The notes: generated by a model not told the origin, from the sequence alone. 64,000 nucleotides of DNA from Bacteroides graminisolvens DSM 19988 = JCM 15093 (GCF_000428125.1 NZ_KE386628.1:36194-100193), one strand, 5' to 3'; shown: positions 52,676 through 62,272, counted from the stretch's first letter. Made by a program: numbers and translations.

Positions 52676-54392
52676 AAGGCAGAGGTATATTCCTTATCGG
52701 TTATTACCCTTGTAAGCTCCACTGTGCTGAACGTCAGCTACTATGATGACTATGCTTTTATGGGCGCTAATGGTATACCGGCTTTTACGGATGCAAACTT
52801 CAAATACGATGCCGAAACAGGTTACGACACCCGTTATACAATTGCCAAAACCTTTTTGACAGGCACCCTGACAGCCAAGCTGGAAGGCAATTCCACTCCC
52901 TCTTATCTTTGCAGTGTAATGTACTTCGATCACGCAGGAAGACTGACAACGGTGAAACATAAACTCAATACTGACAGTATAGTAACACTGGCAGAAAATA
53001 CCTACAACGAACTGGGACGTCTTAAAACGAACAAAAAGAATAAGCAATCTGCTCTGACCAGTTCGTATGCCTATAACATCCGTTCCTGGATGAAGTCCGT
53101 TGCTTCCCCTCTTTTTAGTCAGACTCTTTACTATAATGATACTTATGCGGGCAATCCCCCTCGTTATAACGGTAACATCTCTGCCATGAGCTGGAGCGTT
53201 GCGGGAGAGAACAGAACAAGATAATTCCTTTACGATAAAAATGGCAACCTGATAAAAAAAATATAATAAAAGCATAACCGAAATCTCATATAATGTATTA
53301 AATTTGCCGCAGACGTTTAAGATTTTTTTGCCGCGAATGCATATATATATATGCAGCCAACAGAGGAAAATTGAAAACAGCACATACTATTTTTACCAGA
53401 CGGATCATTTGGGTAATAATCGTGTGATAGCCAGTGCCGGTGGCAATCTTGTTCAGAGTAATCATTATTATCCGTTCGGGATGTCTTTTGCTGAGGGTTC
53501 CGCAACCAGCCAGCAACCTTACAAGTACAACGGTAAGGAACTGGATACCGAAAGAGGACTTAATCTTTATGATTATTCTGCAAGATTGATGGATCCTGCT
53601 TTGGGACGGTTTAGTACTGTGGATCCATTGGCGGAGAAGTACTATTGGATCAGCCCATATGCGTATTGTGCTGGTAACCCTGTGAATGCAATAGATCCAG
53701 ACGGTTGTAGTACATGGGTAATGACTAATTCAGATGGAACTTACGGAGTTGTGGGAGGTGATTTGAATGATAAAGATAAAAACATATATACATATAGTAT
53801 TAAGGATGGTAACTTAGTCCGAGGAGAATCAATCGGTACAACAACTTCTATGACCTCATTTTATAATAGTGATAAGGATAATGGAAAAGGAAAAGAAAAA
53901 GGAGGTTGGGCAAGTGGAAGCGTAATAAATCCCAATGATAAAAGTGGAGATAATTTTTTAGGGAATATGTTTAGAAATACACCTCCAATGTTTGATGGCT
54001 ATATGGCAAACGCAGGAAATGGTGGTAAATATGACTTTAAAGTAACTAATGGAGAGGATAAGCCAATAAGTGGAATTGATATATATAGAGGTATGCCTGT
54101 AGGGAAAAATGCAAATGGTCAAACTATCTATACTTCTGCAAGGGATGTTGGAAATATGGCGGCAGGTTTTGTTGCTGGGGCAAATGGAATGGCATGGGGA
54201 GAGTCTCGTATAGCCTTTGATGCTTATCAATCGAAAAAAAGTGGTCGTCCAGATATTGAAGGAATCTCCACTAGAAATGCAGAGTATTACGGTTGGAGAA
54301 TAGGTGCTTCAAATTCTACTCCAAATGATAAAATTCGACAATTTGGAAGATCTATTACTAGAGGTTTAAAGAAATTGTGGGAGTCTTTCTAA
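52676..54392 (+). pseudogene. Longest RHS core fragment with an intact Ntox44-like toxin domain
   Basis: Frame one (52,724-53,226) covers TVLNVSYYDDYAFMGANGIP to MSWSVAGENRTR and a stop. After a short degenerate piece, frame two is open from about 53,385 to 54,392: YYFYQTDHLGNNRVIASAGG, NHYYPFGMSFAEGSATSQQP, then YSARLMDPALGRFSTVDPLA and NPVNAIDPDG. The tip domain contains KYDFKVTNGEDKPISG, SARDVGNMAAGFVAGANGMA and TRNAEYYGWRIGASNSTP, resembling the Ntox44 class of polymorphic toxins. The tip is complete but cannot be expressed from an Rhs N-terminus because of the upstream breaks; the first start codon of its frame (53,304) is in other-frame sequence. Confidence 0.78.
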
Positions 54393-54442
54393 TTTACAAA
54401 TACAACAATGTCCTATGATGTTGTTATAAATTGAAACATAAA

Positions 54443-55138
54443 ATGAAACAAAGTATTGTGATTATATTGACATGTATTTTATTTTTTTGCTGTAGAAGTA
54501 TAACGGAAAATAAAGATGAATTTTCTGAACTTTACAGGCAACGATTACCGAACAGTAGCAAAATTATATATTATTTTAGTTATTGGGGATCATTTGTAAC
54601 CTCTCGTAATTATACTGGTTATTCCATTCTTGATTCAACAGAGACTTTTACAATTGATAGGATTAAGAAGATTGAAGGAGATATTGCTTTATACAAAGAT
54701 TCAAGAAATATAACTAGGACACTAATTTTATTCAATGGTGAGAATCATAAGATAGACAAGGATACAATTGTTATTGTTAATCATAAAGACAATGTGAGAA
54801 TCTCAAAAGAAAATACTCCTGTTGATTTTGACCCAAATTTAGGTATCTCTTTTAGATATTTTTTTGAAGGGATTATTGACAAAGCTGATAGTATAACATT
54901 TTATGGTGTGAAAGAAGACTTCGGAAAACAACTTTCAGATAGAATAAGTTTTAAGAAAATTGGAATGTTTGTTGATCAGAAAGACAACATATTAAAACAA
55001 ATAACATTTAGAAGGACTAAACTAATTAAAATTGATAATGAAATTAAAATTGGAACTGAAACATTAGAGTTCCTTCCTAAAGATACTATAATGACTTTTT
55101 CGTTACCTGATTACGGCTACTTTAAGAGAATAAAGTAA
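54443..55138 (+). CDS. Lipoprotein, candidate immunity protein for the Ntox44-like tip
   Basis: 231 aa from ATG 54,443 (a TTG 12 bases upstream is in frame but ATG gives a cleaner signal). Lipoprotein signal KQSIVIILTCILFFCC. The mature part is beta-rich (YYFSYWGSFVTSRNYTGYSI; DTIVIVNHKDNVRISKE). It starts 50 bases after the tip stop. No family recognised. Confidence 0.8.
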   Translation: MKQSIVIILTCILFFCCRSITENKDEFSELYRQRLPNSSKIIYYFSYWGSFVTSRNYTGYSILDSTETFTIDRIKKIEGDIALYKDSRNITRTLILFNGENHKIDKDTIVIVNHKDNVRISKENTPVDFDPNLGISFRYFFEGIIDKADSITFYGVKEDFGKQLSDRISFKKIGMFVDQKDNILKQITFRRTKLIKIDNEIKIGTETLEFLPKDTIMTFSLPDYGYFKRIK

Positions 55139-55257
55139 CTCTGTTCACCCGTAGTATATAGTTCGGCATTTTTGTTCGATCAAGCAGGTGTTAACGTATT
55201 AGATGTGGCGATATTCAATTATTGGAATTTTATAGTTGAACAATTTAAATAAAGAAA

Positions 55258-55737
55258 ATGAAAAATAAAATATTTGTGGCGTTCGTTATTGATCTGGCAA
55301 TTGCTGTTATATTAGCTCTTCTAGTTTATATGATATTAAATTGTCTGAATGTAAAAGTCATTTCTCCCATGATTTGCTATATTGCGTGGGTTGTATTGAT
55401 TTGTAAAGATTGCTTCAGTGGTGTGAGTGTAGGAAAGCGTTTGGTCGGTATTCAAGTTGTAACTAGTAATAATATGCAAATAGCATCTCCTGTAAAATGC
55501 GTAATTAGAAATTTATTTTATTTCCTAACTTATATCGATATACTTGTTATGTTCTTTAATTCAAAAAATATGCGACTTGGAGATCGTGTCGCTCACACAG
55601 AAGTGACTTTACGTGATAAAACATTGCAAAAAGTGAAATTCTCTAAAGCTGTAGTTGCTATAGGATATGTTTTAGTAGGACTGATAATTGTGGAAATTAT
55701 CTTGTATTTTCGTGCATCTTCCTTCGGCTTATTATAA
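55258..55737 (+). CDS. RDD-family membrane protein, candidate immunity protein
   Basis: 159 aa, three to four helices. RDD-like features: an Asp in helix 1 (VIDLAIAVILALLVY), the loop KDCFSGVSVGKRLVGIQVV and the C-terminal RLGDRVAHTEV. The same architecture and motifs are found in 57564-58055 (IDLLLIAI; KDCINGKSAGKRIMKIEI; RIGDYVAKTKV). RDD proteins are usually of unknown function; finding two in this array points to an envelope-protection role here. The array hairpin follows at 55,791. Confidence 0.8.
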   Translation: MKNKIFVAFVIDLAIAVILALLVYMILNCLNVKVISPMICYIAWVVLICKDCFSGVSVGKRLVGIQVVTSNNMQIASPVKCVIRNLFYFLTYIDILVMFFNSKNMRLGDRVAHTEVTLRDKTLQKVKFSKAVVAIGYVLVGLIIVEIILYFRASSFGLL

Positions 55738-55790
55738 TAAACAAGATGTTGATATATTATTAAAGTAAATACCTTTTATAAACCGATAAG

Positions 55791-55823
55791 CATTAACGCC
55801 CGGCAAATCGCTGGGCGTTAATG
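55791..55823 (+). terminator. Array hairpin
   Basis: CATTAACGCCCGGC (55,791-55,804) pairs with GCTGGGCGTTAATG (55,810-55,823) with one mismatch and a 5-base loop. It ends the RDD gene transcript; the following TATGCACAT also follows the 44,485 copy. Confidence 0.75.
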
Positions 55824-55859
55824 CCCTATGCACATGGTGGAGTGTTTATTCTGCGGCTT

Positions 55860-57168
55860 CCCATTGTTCTTGTAAGCTCCGCGAGGTGAAATATAAGCTC
55901 AATACGGGTACTGCAGTGACATTGGCAGAAAATACCTACAACGAACTAGAACGTCTTAAAAACGAACAAAAAGAATAAGCAATCCGCTCTGATCAGTTCG
56001 TATGCCTATAACATCCGTTCCTGGATGAAGTCCGTTGCTTCCCCTCTTTTTAGTCAGACTCTTTACTGTAATGATGCTTATGCGGGCAATACCCCTCGTT
56101 ATAACGGCAACATCTCTGCCATGAGCTGGAGCGTTTCGGGAGAGAACAAAACAAAAGAATTCATTTACGATAAAAATGGCAACCTGATAAAAGATTATAA
56201 TAAAAGTATAACCGAAATCTCATATAATGTATTAAATTTGCCGCAGACGCTTAAGATTTCTTCTGCCACGCATACATATACGTATGCAGCCGACGGACGG
56301 AAATTGAAAACGGCGCATACTATTTTTATCTGACAGATCATTTGGGTAATAATCGTGTGATAGCCAGTGCCAGTGGAGGTACTGTTCAAAGTAATCATTA
56401 TTATCCGTTCGGGATGTCTTTTGCTGAGGGTTTCGCAACCAGCCAGCAACCTTAGAAGACAACGGTAAGGAACAGGATACCGAAAGGGGCCTTAATCTTT
56501 ATGATTATTCTGCCCGGTACATGGATCCTGTATTAGGAAGACTTAGTACTGTGGACCCGATGGGGGAGAAGTGTTATTCGATATCTCCGTATTTGTATTG
56601 CAATAATAATCCGATAAAGTATATTGACCCAACAGGGATGTTATTTAGTGATCCACCAAGAAACTACTTTCAAAACCTTTGGAGTTATTATAAGGAGGTA
56701 TATAAATCCGTATCGGTCACTTTTAGTGCGGGACTCCAAGCTGGCGCGAGTACTAAAATTTCTAATAAAGAAGTTGGCGCACATTTAAATGTTATAAGTA
56801 GCGAACTTGGAATATTAAATGATGATGAGTTTTCAGTAAATTACACGTCAGTTAGATATTAATGTTGGTGGAGTTGGAATTAGCGTCACAAACGAAATTA
56901 AAGATAATAACAACGGAACCGCTACAAAAACAGAAACATGTAAAGTGCATGCTGCTATATTTGAAACTAAATTCAAGACAACAAGTGAATATATCGAAAG
57001 TAAAAATAATATACATGTTGAAGTATTAAAGAAAACTGAATTCATTGTATAGGATGCAACTTTATCTGTTAATGTACAAGTCTTTGTTGGTGCAGAAGTA
57101 ACAGTCGATATTAGTAAAATTTGGAAGGCTTTTAAAGATTTAATCAAAAACACGTTTAATCCTGATTG
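55860..57168 (+). pseudogene. RHS core fragment plus toxin tail, frameshifted
   Basis: RHS parts run VKYKLNTGTAVTLAENTYNE, SWMKSVASPLFSQTLYCN, MSWSVSGENKTKEFIYDKNG to HTIFI (derived deletion), NRVIASASGGTVQSNHYYPF, a stop at QP, then MDPVLGRLSTVDPMGEKCYS and NPIKYIDPTGM. The tip VYKSVSVTFSAGLQAGASTK, HLNVISSELG breaks near 56,860, continues INVGGVGISVTNEIKDNNNG in another frame, has a stop at 57,050, and ends DISKIWKAFKDLIKNTFNPD. The tip family was not recognised. Two membrane-protein genes follow. Confidence 0.75.
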
Positions 57169-57181
57169 AATATATATTATT

Positions 57182-57559
57182 ATGTCTACAAGTATTCAAA
57201 TGTATATAATGGCCGTCATACTTCTTAGCATGTCAGTACTTTCATTGATTGTCTTTCTAGCTATTGGCGATAGCGAAGCCTTGTTTACTGCTATTTGTTC
57301 TGCTTCAGGAGCTATTTGCATATTAGCTATTAGAGCAAACGTTTGGAATAAAAAGAAAATAATAAATATAAAGTCAGATCTTTATTTTTTGCTTAGTATT
57401 TTATTCCTAGGTATTTTAGAATGTTTATTCATTTATTTGTTTATTTACTCAGACGACAATAATTGGCTAGCGAAAATAGTTTTTTTTGCAAAATGGGGAA
57501 GATATTTTGTTCTTTTAATCCCCGTTTGGATAATCACTTTGTATAATTTAAAGAGATAA
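57182..57559 (+). CDS. Four-helix membrane protein, candidate immunity protein
   Basis: 125 aa with four hydrophobic helices (MYIMAVILLSMSVLSLIVFL; FTAICSASGAICILAI; LYFLLSILFLGILECLFIYL; YFVLLIPVWIITLYN). It starts 13 bases after the toxin-tail stop and is followed 4 bases later by the RDD gene, so the two form one unit. No family recognised. Confidence 0.78.
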   Translation: MSTSIQMYIMAVILLSMSVLSLIVFLAIGDSEALFTAICSASGAICILAIRANVWNKKKIINIKSDLYFLLSILFLGILECLFIYLFIYSDDNNWLAKIVFFAKWGRYFVLLIPVWIITLYNLKR

Positions 57560-57563
57560 TAAT

Positions 57564-58055
57564 ATGATTTTAAAACGTTTAATCGCATTTCTTATTGATT
57601 TATTGTTAATTGCAATTATTGTAAATATGTTCTTTTTTGCTACACAAACAGTTAAATCTCAACTTTTAGTGCAATTTCTTTCTGCGATGATGGTTACAAT
57701 GCTATTATGTAAAGATTGCATAAACGGAAAGAGTGCAGGAAAAAGAATAATGAAAATAGAGATTGCCAATGAAAAAGAAGGTGAAAAGGTTTCTGCTGTA
57801 AGTTGTGTTGTGAGAAATATTTTCGTTGTTTTGTGGATTATTGAAATTCTTGTTCTTTTTATATCAAAAGAGAAACGAATTGGAGACTATGTTGCGAAAA
57901 CTAAAGTAGTTAGCAACAGTAAAGTTGAAAAAATAAAACTTGACAAAAATGCTTTACTTACCATATTGCTTTGCTTTTGTATTATTTTCCTATTCATGTT
58001 TTTTGTATTTAAAATTTTCAGTTCTTCATCGTTTGAATTACTGTATTGGATATAA
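57564..58055 (+). CDS. RDD-family membrane protein, candidate immunity protein
   Basis: 163 aa. RDD pattern: RLIAFLIDLLLIAIIVNMFF (Arg and Asp in helix 1), KDCINGKSAGKRIMKIEI and RIGDYVAKTKVV before the last helix. Paralogue of 55258-55737. It lies 4 bases after a four-helix protein gene, so translation is probably coupled. The toxin upstream is dead, both membrane genes are intact. Confidence 0.8.
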   Translation: MILKRLIAFLIDLLLIAIIVNMFFFATQTVKSQLLVQFLSAMMVTMLLCKDCINGKSAGKRIMKIEIANEKEGEKVSAVSCVVRNIFVVLWIIEILVLFISKEKRIGDYVAKTKVVSNSKVEKIKLDKNALLTILLCFCIIFLFMFFVFKIFSSSSFELLYWI

Positions 58056-58126
58056 ATCCATTGTTTAAAACAGATTACTTTTGAGAGCTTGCCTTTTAGA
58101 TTTTTATAAAGGACAATTTTACTTTG

Positions 58127-58469
58127 TGCAATAGTGTTGTTCAGACTCATTATTATTATCCGTTCGGTATGTCTTTTACTGAGGGTTCTGCAACCAGCCA
58201 GCAACCTTACAAGTACCACGATAAGGAGTTGGATACGGAAAGAGGACTCAATCTTTATGATTATTCGGCTGGATATATGGATCCTGCTTTGGAACGGTTT
58301 AGTACGGTAGAACTGCATGCTAAAAAAATATTCTTGGTCTCCGTAGTGATAAATATGGCACATCTTCGACTAATCAATTAACGATAAGTAATAATAAGAT
58401 GACTGGTTCCTATAATCATGGGGGTAGAAACTATAATTACACTATAACAACCGTAAGGAGGAGTAGATA
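58127..58469 (+). pseudogene. RHS core fragment plus short toxin tail
   Basis: VQTHYYYPFGMSFTEGSATS, GLNLYDYSAGYMDPALERFS and TVE, then a frame change and the tail DKYGTSSTNQLTISNNKMTG, YNHGGRNYNYTITTVRRSR ending TAA just before the lipoprotein start. Only the end of the tip remains. The same tail family recurs at 59,138. Confidence 0.72.
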
Positions 58470-59135
58470 ATGAAAACATTTGTATGCGTATTACTTTGCT
58501 GTTTGTTTCTGACCAACTGCAAAGCGCAAAATTCTGATTTTAAATCTTATTTAGATAATTTTGGAATTACGAATATTCCACTCGTGATTAGAGATTGTCA
58601 AAGTTACCATTCTGTTTTTAATCAACGATACGACAGTATCTTTCATGAAACTTATAAAGAAATACCAGAAAATCTTGTTACAAAATATATCTTCACAAAT
58701 GGATTTTGTAATTCGGATAGTGGTTACTTTAGATACGATTACGGTGTGAAGATTGCTTTAAGTAGTGACTTTATATCAGTGCTTGTGTCAAAATTACAAT
58801 ATGAAGGAGATTCTGAATGGAATTTTGATTTAGGCGAAACACTTCTCATTACCTATAACAATAAAGGGAAAATTTTGTCTCGTTTATCTTTGACTAAAGA
58901 TAATGACAGGTGGCAGAGTTGTTTAAAGATAACTAAACAAGGAATTACTGTGCGACAAATAAAAATTACTGAGCCTAAAATAGACCAGTATCATCGTGAT
59001 TTGCGTTGTGAATATTGGACTACTACTTACCAAATAGCTACCGATGGGATAATTAAGACTATTGATACGAGTCCGGTTTCTATCGGTATTGTTATTTGGG
59101 ATAAAGTTAATGAGGAGTATATATTGAAAGAATGA
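58470..59135 (+). CDS. Lipoprotein, candidate immunity protein
   Basis: 221 aa with lipobox LTNC after KTFVCVLLCCLFL. The mature protein opens QNSDFKSYLDNFGITNIPLV and has a beta-rich centre (YDYGVKIALSSDFISVLVSK; GETLLITYNNKGKILSRLSL). It has a relative, 59241-59822, and a dead relative at 35,384. It follows its toxin tail with one base between stop and ATG. Confidence 0.8.
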   Translation: MKTFVCVLLCCLFLTNCKAQNSDFKSYLDNFGITNIPLVIRDCQSYHSVFNQRYDSIFHETYKEIPENLVTKYIFTNGFCNSDSGYFRYDYGVKIALSSDFISVLVSKLQYEGDSEWNFDLGETLLITYNNKGKILSRLSLTKDNDRWQSCLKITKQGITVRQIKITEPKIDQYHRDLRCEYWTTTYQIATDGIIKTIDTSPVSIGIVIWDKVNEEYILKE

Positions 59136-59137
59136 CG

Positions 59138-59239
59138 AGTTTTGCTAATATTTTTGTTATTTCTAACAATAGATTAGTAGGAACTCATATTAATAATGGT
59201 AAAACTATTGTTGTGACAAGTATTAGACCAACCCGATAA
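59138..59239 (+). pseudogene. Second toxin-tail remnant of the same family
   Basis: SFANIFVISNNRLVGTHINN then GKTIVVTSIRPTR and TAA. It aligns with the tail before the previous lipoprotein (ISNNKMTGSYNHGGR; TITTVRRSR). No RHS remains, showing that a tail + immunity piece was duplicated alone. The next lipoprotein starts two bases after the stop. Confidence 0.65.
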
Positions 59240-59240
59240 A

Positions 59241-59822
59241 ATGAAAGTAAATATGTTACAGTATGTATTAAGATGTCTGTTTTTTGTTTGTTGCACTTTA
59301 ATATTTGTCAACTGCAATGGACAAGTTTATAACAGGGATTTTGATTTGTTTTTGTTAAAATTTGCCAATTTTGAAATGCCAGCTAATCCTACTGAACTTT
59401 TAGCTGCAATAGAGAGAAAAGGTAATTTTGAGCAAAATAAAATATTAAGTAATGATTATGATAAGTTCATACGCGAAAAAGGAGATACTTATTGGGAGTT
59501 TAGCGATTTTTTTGAATATAATTTTATAGGCAAAAAGAAATTAGAGAACTGTTGGATTCTTCTTTATTATAGAGGGTTTCTTTGCGATGATGTAAACTTA
59601 CAAAAAAGTGAATTTATTTTATCCACGTTTGCTTTAGATGGTAAAATAATTTCATCGTTACCTGTTGCGGGAGGCTATGGAGATATATTAACTTTTAACT
59701 CTGAAATATATTCTCCGGAGAAGATAGAGGTAAATTACACAAAATATTCAGAGAAAGGGGAAAAGAAATACTCAAAATACTATTGCATTCAAAAGGATGG
59801 TAAGATAGTATTGAAAAAATAG
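59241..59822 (+). CDS. Lipoprotein, candidate immunity protein
   Basis: 193 aa with lipobox FVNC after a long hydrophobic signal. The mature part opens NRDFDLFLLKFANFEMPANP, related to the opening of the 58470 protein, and contains WILLYYRGFLCDDVNLQKSE and IISSLPVAGGYGDILTF. Tandem relative of the preceding gene. The best copy of the array hairpin follows. Confidence 0.8.
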   Translation: MKVNMLQYVLRCLFFVCCTLIFVNCNGQVYNRDFDLFLLKFANFEMPANPTELLAAIERKGNFEQNKILSNDYDKFIREKGDTYWEFSDFFEYNFIGKKKLENCWILLYYRGFLCDDVNLQKSEFILSTFALDGKIISSLPVAGGYGDILTFNSEIYSPEKIEVNYTKYSEKGEKKYSKYYCIQKDGKIVLKK

Positions 59823-59836
59823 GTTACTGTACTTGT

Positions 59837-59875
59837 ATAGAATAAACGTCCGGCCTCGCCGGGTGTTTATTCTAT
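59837..59875 (+). terminator. Array hairpin, best copy
   Basis: ATAGAATAAACGTCCGGC (59,837-59,854) pairs with GCCGGGTGTTTATTCTAT (59,858-59,875) with two weak positions and a 3-base loop. It lies 14 bases after the lipoprotein stop. Confidence 0.8.
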
Positions 59876-59889
59876 ATGTATTTTCATTA

Positions 59890-60215
59890 AAAAATATTTA
59901 AAATTTTGGAGTTGCACATCCCGCAGGTCATGGCTATCCGGTTGGCAATGTCTTGTTTTGCTTGGCTAGTCCTACCTCTTAATTTTCATCACCTTATAAA
60001 CTGTTCCCTAGCGAACTTGTGGTTACTGAAATGTTTTTTCAACGATTGCCCCAGTTTCATGGCTATTGCGGTGCTACACCTGAAGCCTCAATGTTTACGC
60101 TGAATGCGTTCCAACATTTCACAGCAAGTGAGTCCTTCAAACAATTCCGTGTGAATTGGTATGTGAAACTAGCTATTTCAATCCGGAATAACGGTTCTTA
60201 TATGATGATTTTCCT
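59890..60215 (+). repeat. Conserved non-RHS block between hairpin and next RHS copy (long form)
   Basis: Shared in shorter form with 39,770-39,935 and, inverted, 44,395-44,470. It contains open frames on both strands of under 70 codons; the minus strand reads STAIAMKLGQSLKKHFSNHK, which might be the remains of a gene, but no family was recognised. No gene is called. Confidence 0.7.
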
Positions 60216-60232
60216 TATCGGGCATTACTGAC

Positions 60233-61383
60233 TGTGCTGAACGTCAATTCCACTCCCTCTTATCTTTGCAGTGTAATGACTATGATTATTGCGGGCGTGT
60301 GATTCAAATCAAATCACAGAACTGCCTGTCGGACGGCAACGAGAAGAAACGATCATGCGGGAAGACTGACAACAGTGAAACATAAATTCAATACGAGCAG
60401 TGAAGTGACACTGGCAGAAAAAACCTACGACGAACGAAGTCCGTTGCTTTCCCTCTTTTTAGTTAGATTTTCTACTATAATGATACTTATGCCGGCAATC
60501 AACTGGTAAAGACAGAAGATAGAGGATCAGTGGTGACTCTCTCTCAATCGATTGATTTTAAGAACAATGCCAACCTTGCAGCAGAATATCTTTATTATAA
60601 AAATGGCAACTTGATAAAAAAATATAATAAAAATATAACCGAAATCTCATACAATGTATTAAATTTGCCGCAGACGCTTAAGATTTCTTCTGCCACGAAT
60701 ACATACACGTATGCGGCCGACGGACGGAAATTGAAAACTGCGCATACTATTTTTACCTGACGGACCATTTGGGTAATAATCGTGTGATAGCCAGTGCCAG
60801 TACCAGTGGAAGTATTGTTCAGAGTAATCATTATTATCCGTTCGGGATGTCTTTTGCTGAGAGTTCCGCAACCAGCCAGCAACCTTACAAGTACAACGGT
60901 AAGGAATTGGATACAGAGAGAGGGCTTAATCTTTATGATTATTCTGCCCGGTACATGGATCCTGTTTTGGGGAGGTTTAATACTGTGGATCCGATGGCGG
61001 AGAAGTATTACTCTTGGTTTCCTTATATGTATGTTGGGAATAATCCAATAATACGAACTGATCAAACAAGAATGATATGGGATTATCCGAAGGAAGCAGA
61101 GAAATTTAAAAAGGATATTGATAAAAATATTACTTCGCTTAATAAAGATATAGCTAAAAATCAAGTTGAATTGGACAAAGGGGGATTAAGTGAAAAGCGA
61201 ATAGCAAAACTCGAGAGTAAAATATCTGAAGCTAATGATCGGATCTCTAATCTGACTACTAGTAAAGGCGATATAGATAATCCTGGAGCAGATAAAGATA
61301 ATATTTATGATTTAAGTAATATTCCTGGAGGCAACATAAGGTCAGACCAGGACGTGATGGGAGTAAATTTGTTTACCCCGTAA
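60233..61383 (+). pseudogene. RHS core fragment plus coiled-coil toxin-linker tail
   Basis: RHS parts: NSTPSYLCSVMTMIIAGV, GRLTTVKHKFNTSSEVTLAE, KNNANLAAEYLYYKNGNLIK to HTIFT (derived deletion), then open in another frame from about 60,745: NRVIASASTSGSIVQSNHYY, MSFAESSATSQQPYKYNGKE, YMDPVLGRFNTVDPMAEKYY. The tail DYPKEAEKFKKDIDKNITSL, KISEANDRISNLTTSKGDID is a charged coiled coil ending NIRSDQDVMGVNLFTP. It looks like a linker with its effector domain missing or very short. A secreted protein gene follows. Confidence 0.75.
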
Positions 61384-61465
61384 TAAATCAATATTCTAGA
61401 TATTTAATTAAATTTCAAAAAAGAATAAAAAGTTGTTTAATATTTCATAAATAATTCATTTATAT

Positions 61466-62149
61466 ATGAAAAGGCAGTGTTTTTTACTTGTATTTTTTAT
61501 ATCCAGTATATTTATTTCTTTTGCTCAAAATGAATTATCAGGATATTATTATTCAAAATCAGGTACCTATATTGAAATAAAAGATAATATGTTCAAACTA
61601 ATTATGCCCAATAATGCTATAAATGGTTGGTATTCAAATGTAATGGCAGAAGGTATAATTAAGTGGGTTAGTACTTCCTTTATTGAATTAAATACGGATA
61701 AAGATTTTATGATTGAGGCAATTAAGAATATTGAAATTAGTCAGCTGATAGACTCAGTCGTTGCAGATAGCATTAAAGTGCGTTTTTTAATACCGTACCA
61801 AAGAAGCAAACTTAAAATTTCAATATCTACTAATAATTTTCGCACATTTGAATTAGATTATTCAGATAACAATAAGGAACTAAACATTCCTAGTGATGTT
61901 AAATCAATTTCATTTTATATTAGTCCTGATTACATACAAGCGCATACGTCAGATGGATTATTTTATGGGACAGTAGGTTTTGATTCAATGATAGAATATC
62001 AAGTAGAAAATTATGCTAACGTTCTTGAAATACAAATCCCATCTTTAAATGATTCTTTCTTTGAAACTTATTGTATAAAGGGGGATTATGCTCAAATTGT
62101 GAATGATTGTATAATTTGGAAAGGAGAAGTTTATAAAAAATCTAAATAA
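61466..62149 (+). CDS. Secreted candidate immunity protein
   Basis: 227 aa with signal peptide (KRQCFLLVFFISSIFISFAQ). Mature part: ELSGYYYSKSGTYIEIKDNM, then WVSTSFIELNTDKDFM and a beta-rich C-terminal half. The YIEIKDNMFKL..FIELN pattern recurs in small secreted Bacteroides proteins of unknown role. It lies 82 bases after the RHS tail. Confidence 0.78.
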   Translation: MKRQCFLLVFFISSIFISFAQNELSGYYYSKSGTYIEIKDNMFKLIMPNNAINGWYSNVMAEGIIKWVSTSFIELNTDKDFMIEAIKNIEISQLIDSVVADSIKVRFLIPYQRSKLKISISTNNFRTFELDYSDNNKELNIPSDVKSISFYISPDYIQAHTSDGLFYGTVGFDSMIEYQVENYANVLEIQIPSLNDSFFETYCIKGDYAQIVNDCIIWKGEVYKKSK

Positions 62150-62192
62150 CCAGTCAAATTTACACTTTTGAACTTTTAGGGTAGTTAGACTA

Positions 62193-62272
62193 CTTGTGGA
62201 AGATGCTTACCAAGAAGAAGTTCAGAGAGTTATTCCAGAAGAATATGGCGGCATTGTAGGTTCATTTTTATA
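62193..62272 (+). pseudogene. Toxin-tail or unknown gene remnant
   Basis: A short frame LVEDAYQEEVQRVIPEEYGG ends IVGSFL and TAA. It could be the end of another tip; nothing else remains of it. Confidence 0.35.

Noticed and set aside
53304..53384. ATG at 53,304 as the true start of the Ntox44-like protein
   Set aside because: The first 27 codons are other-frame RHS sequence (the core stretch read out of frame), so it is an accidental start.
59906..60231. Plus-strand frames in the conserved block as genes
   Set aside because: Frames are under 70 codons, not preserved in the two other copies of the block, and have no recognisable product.
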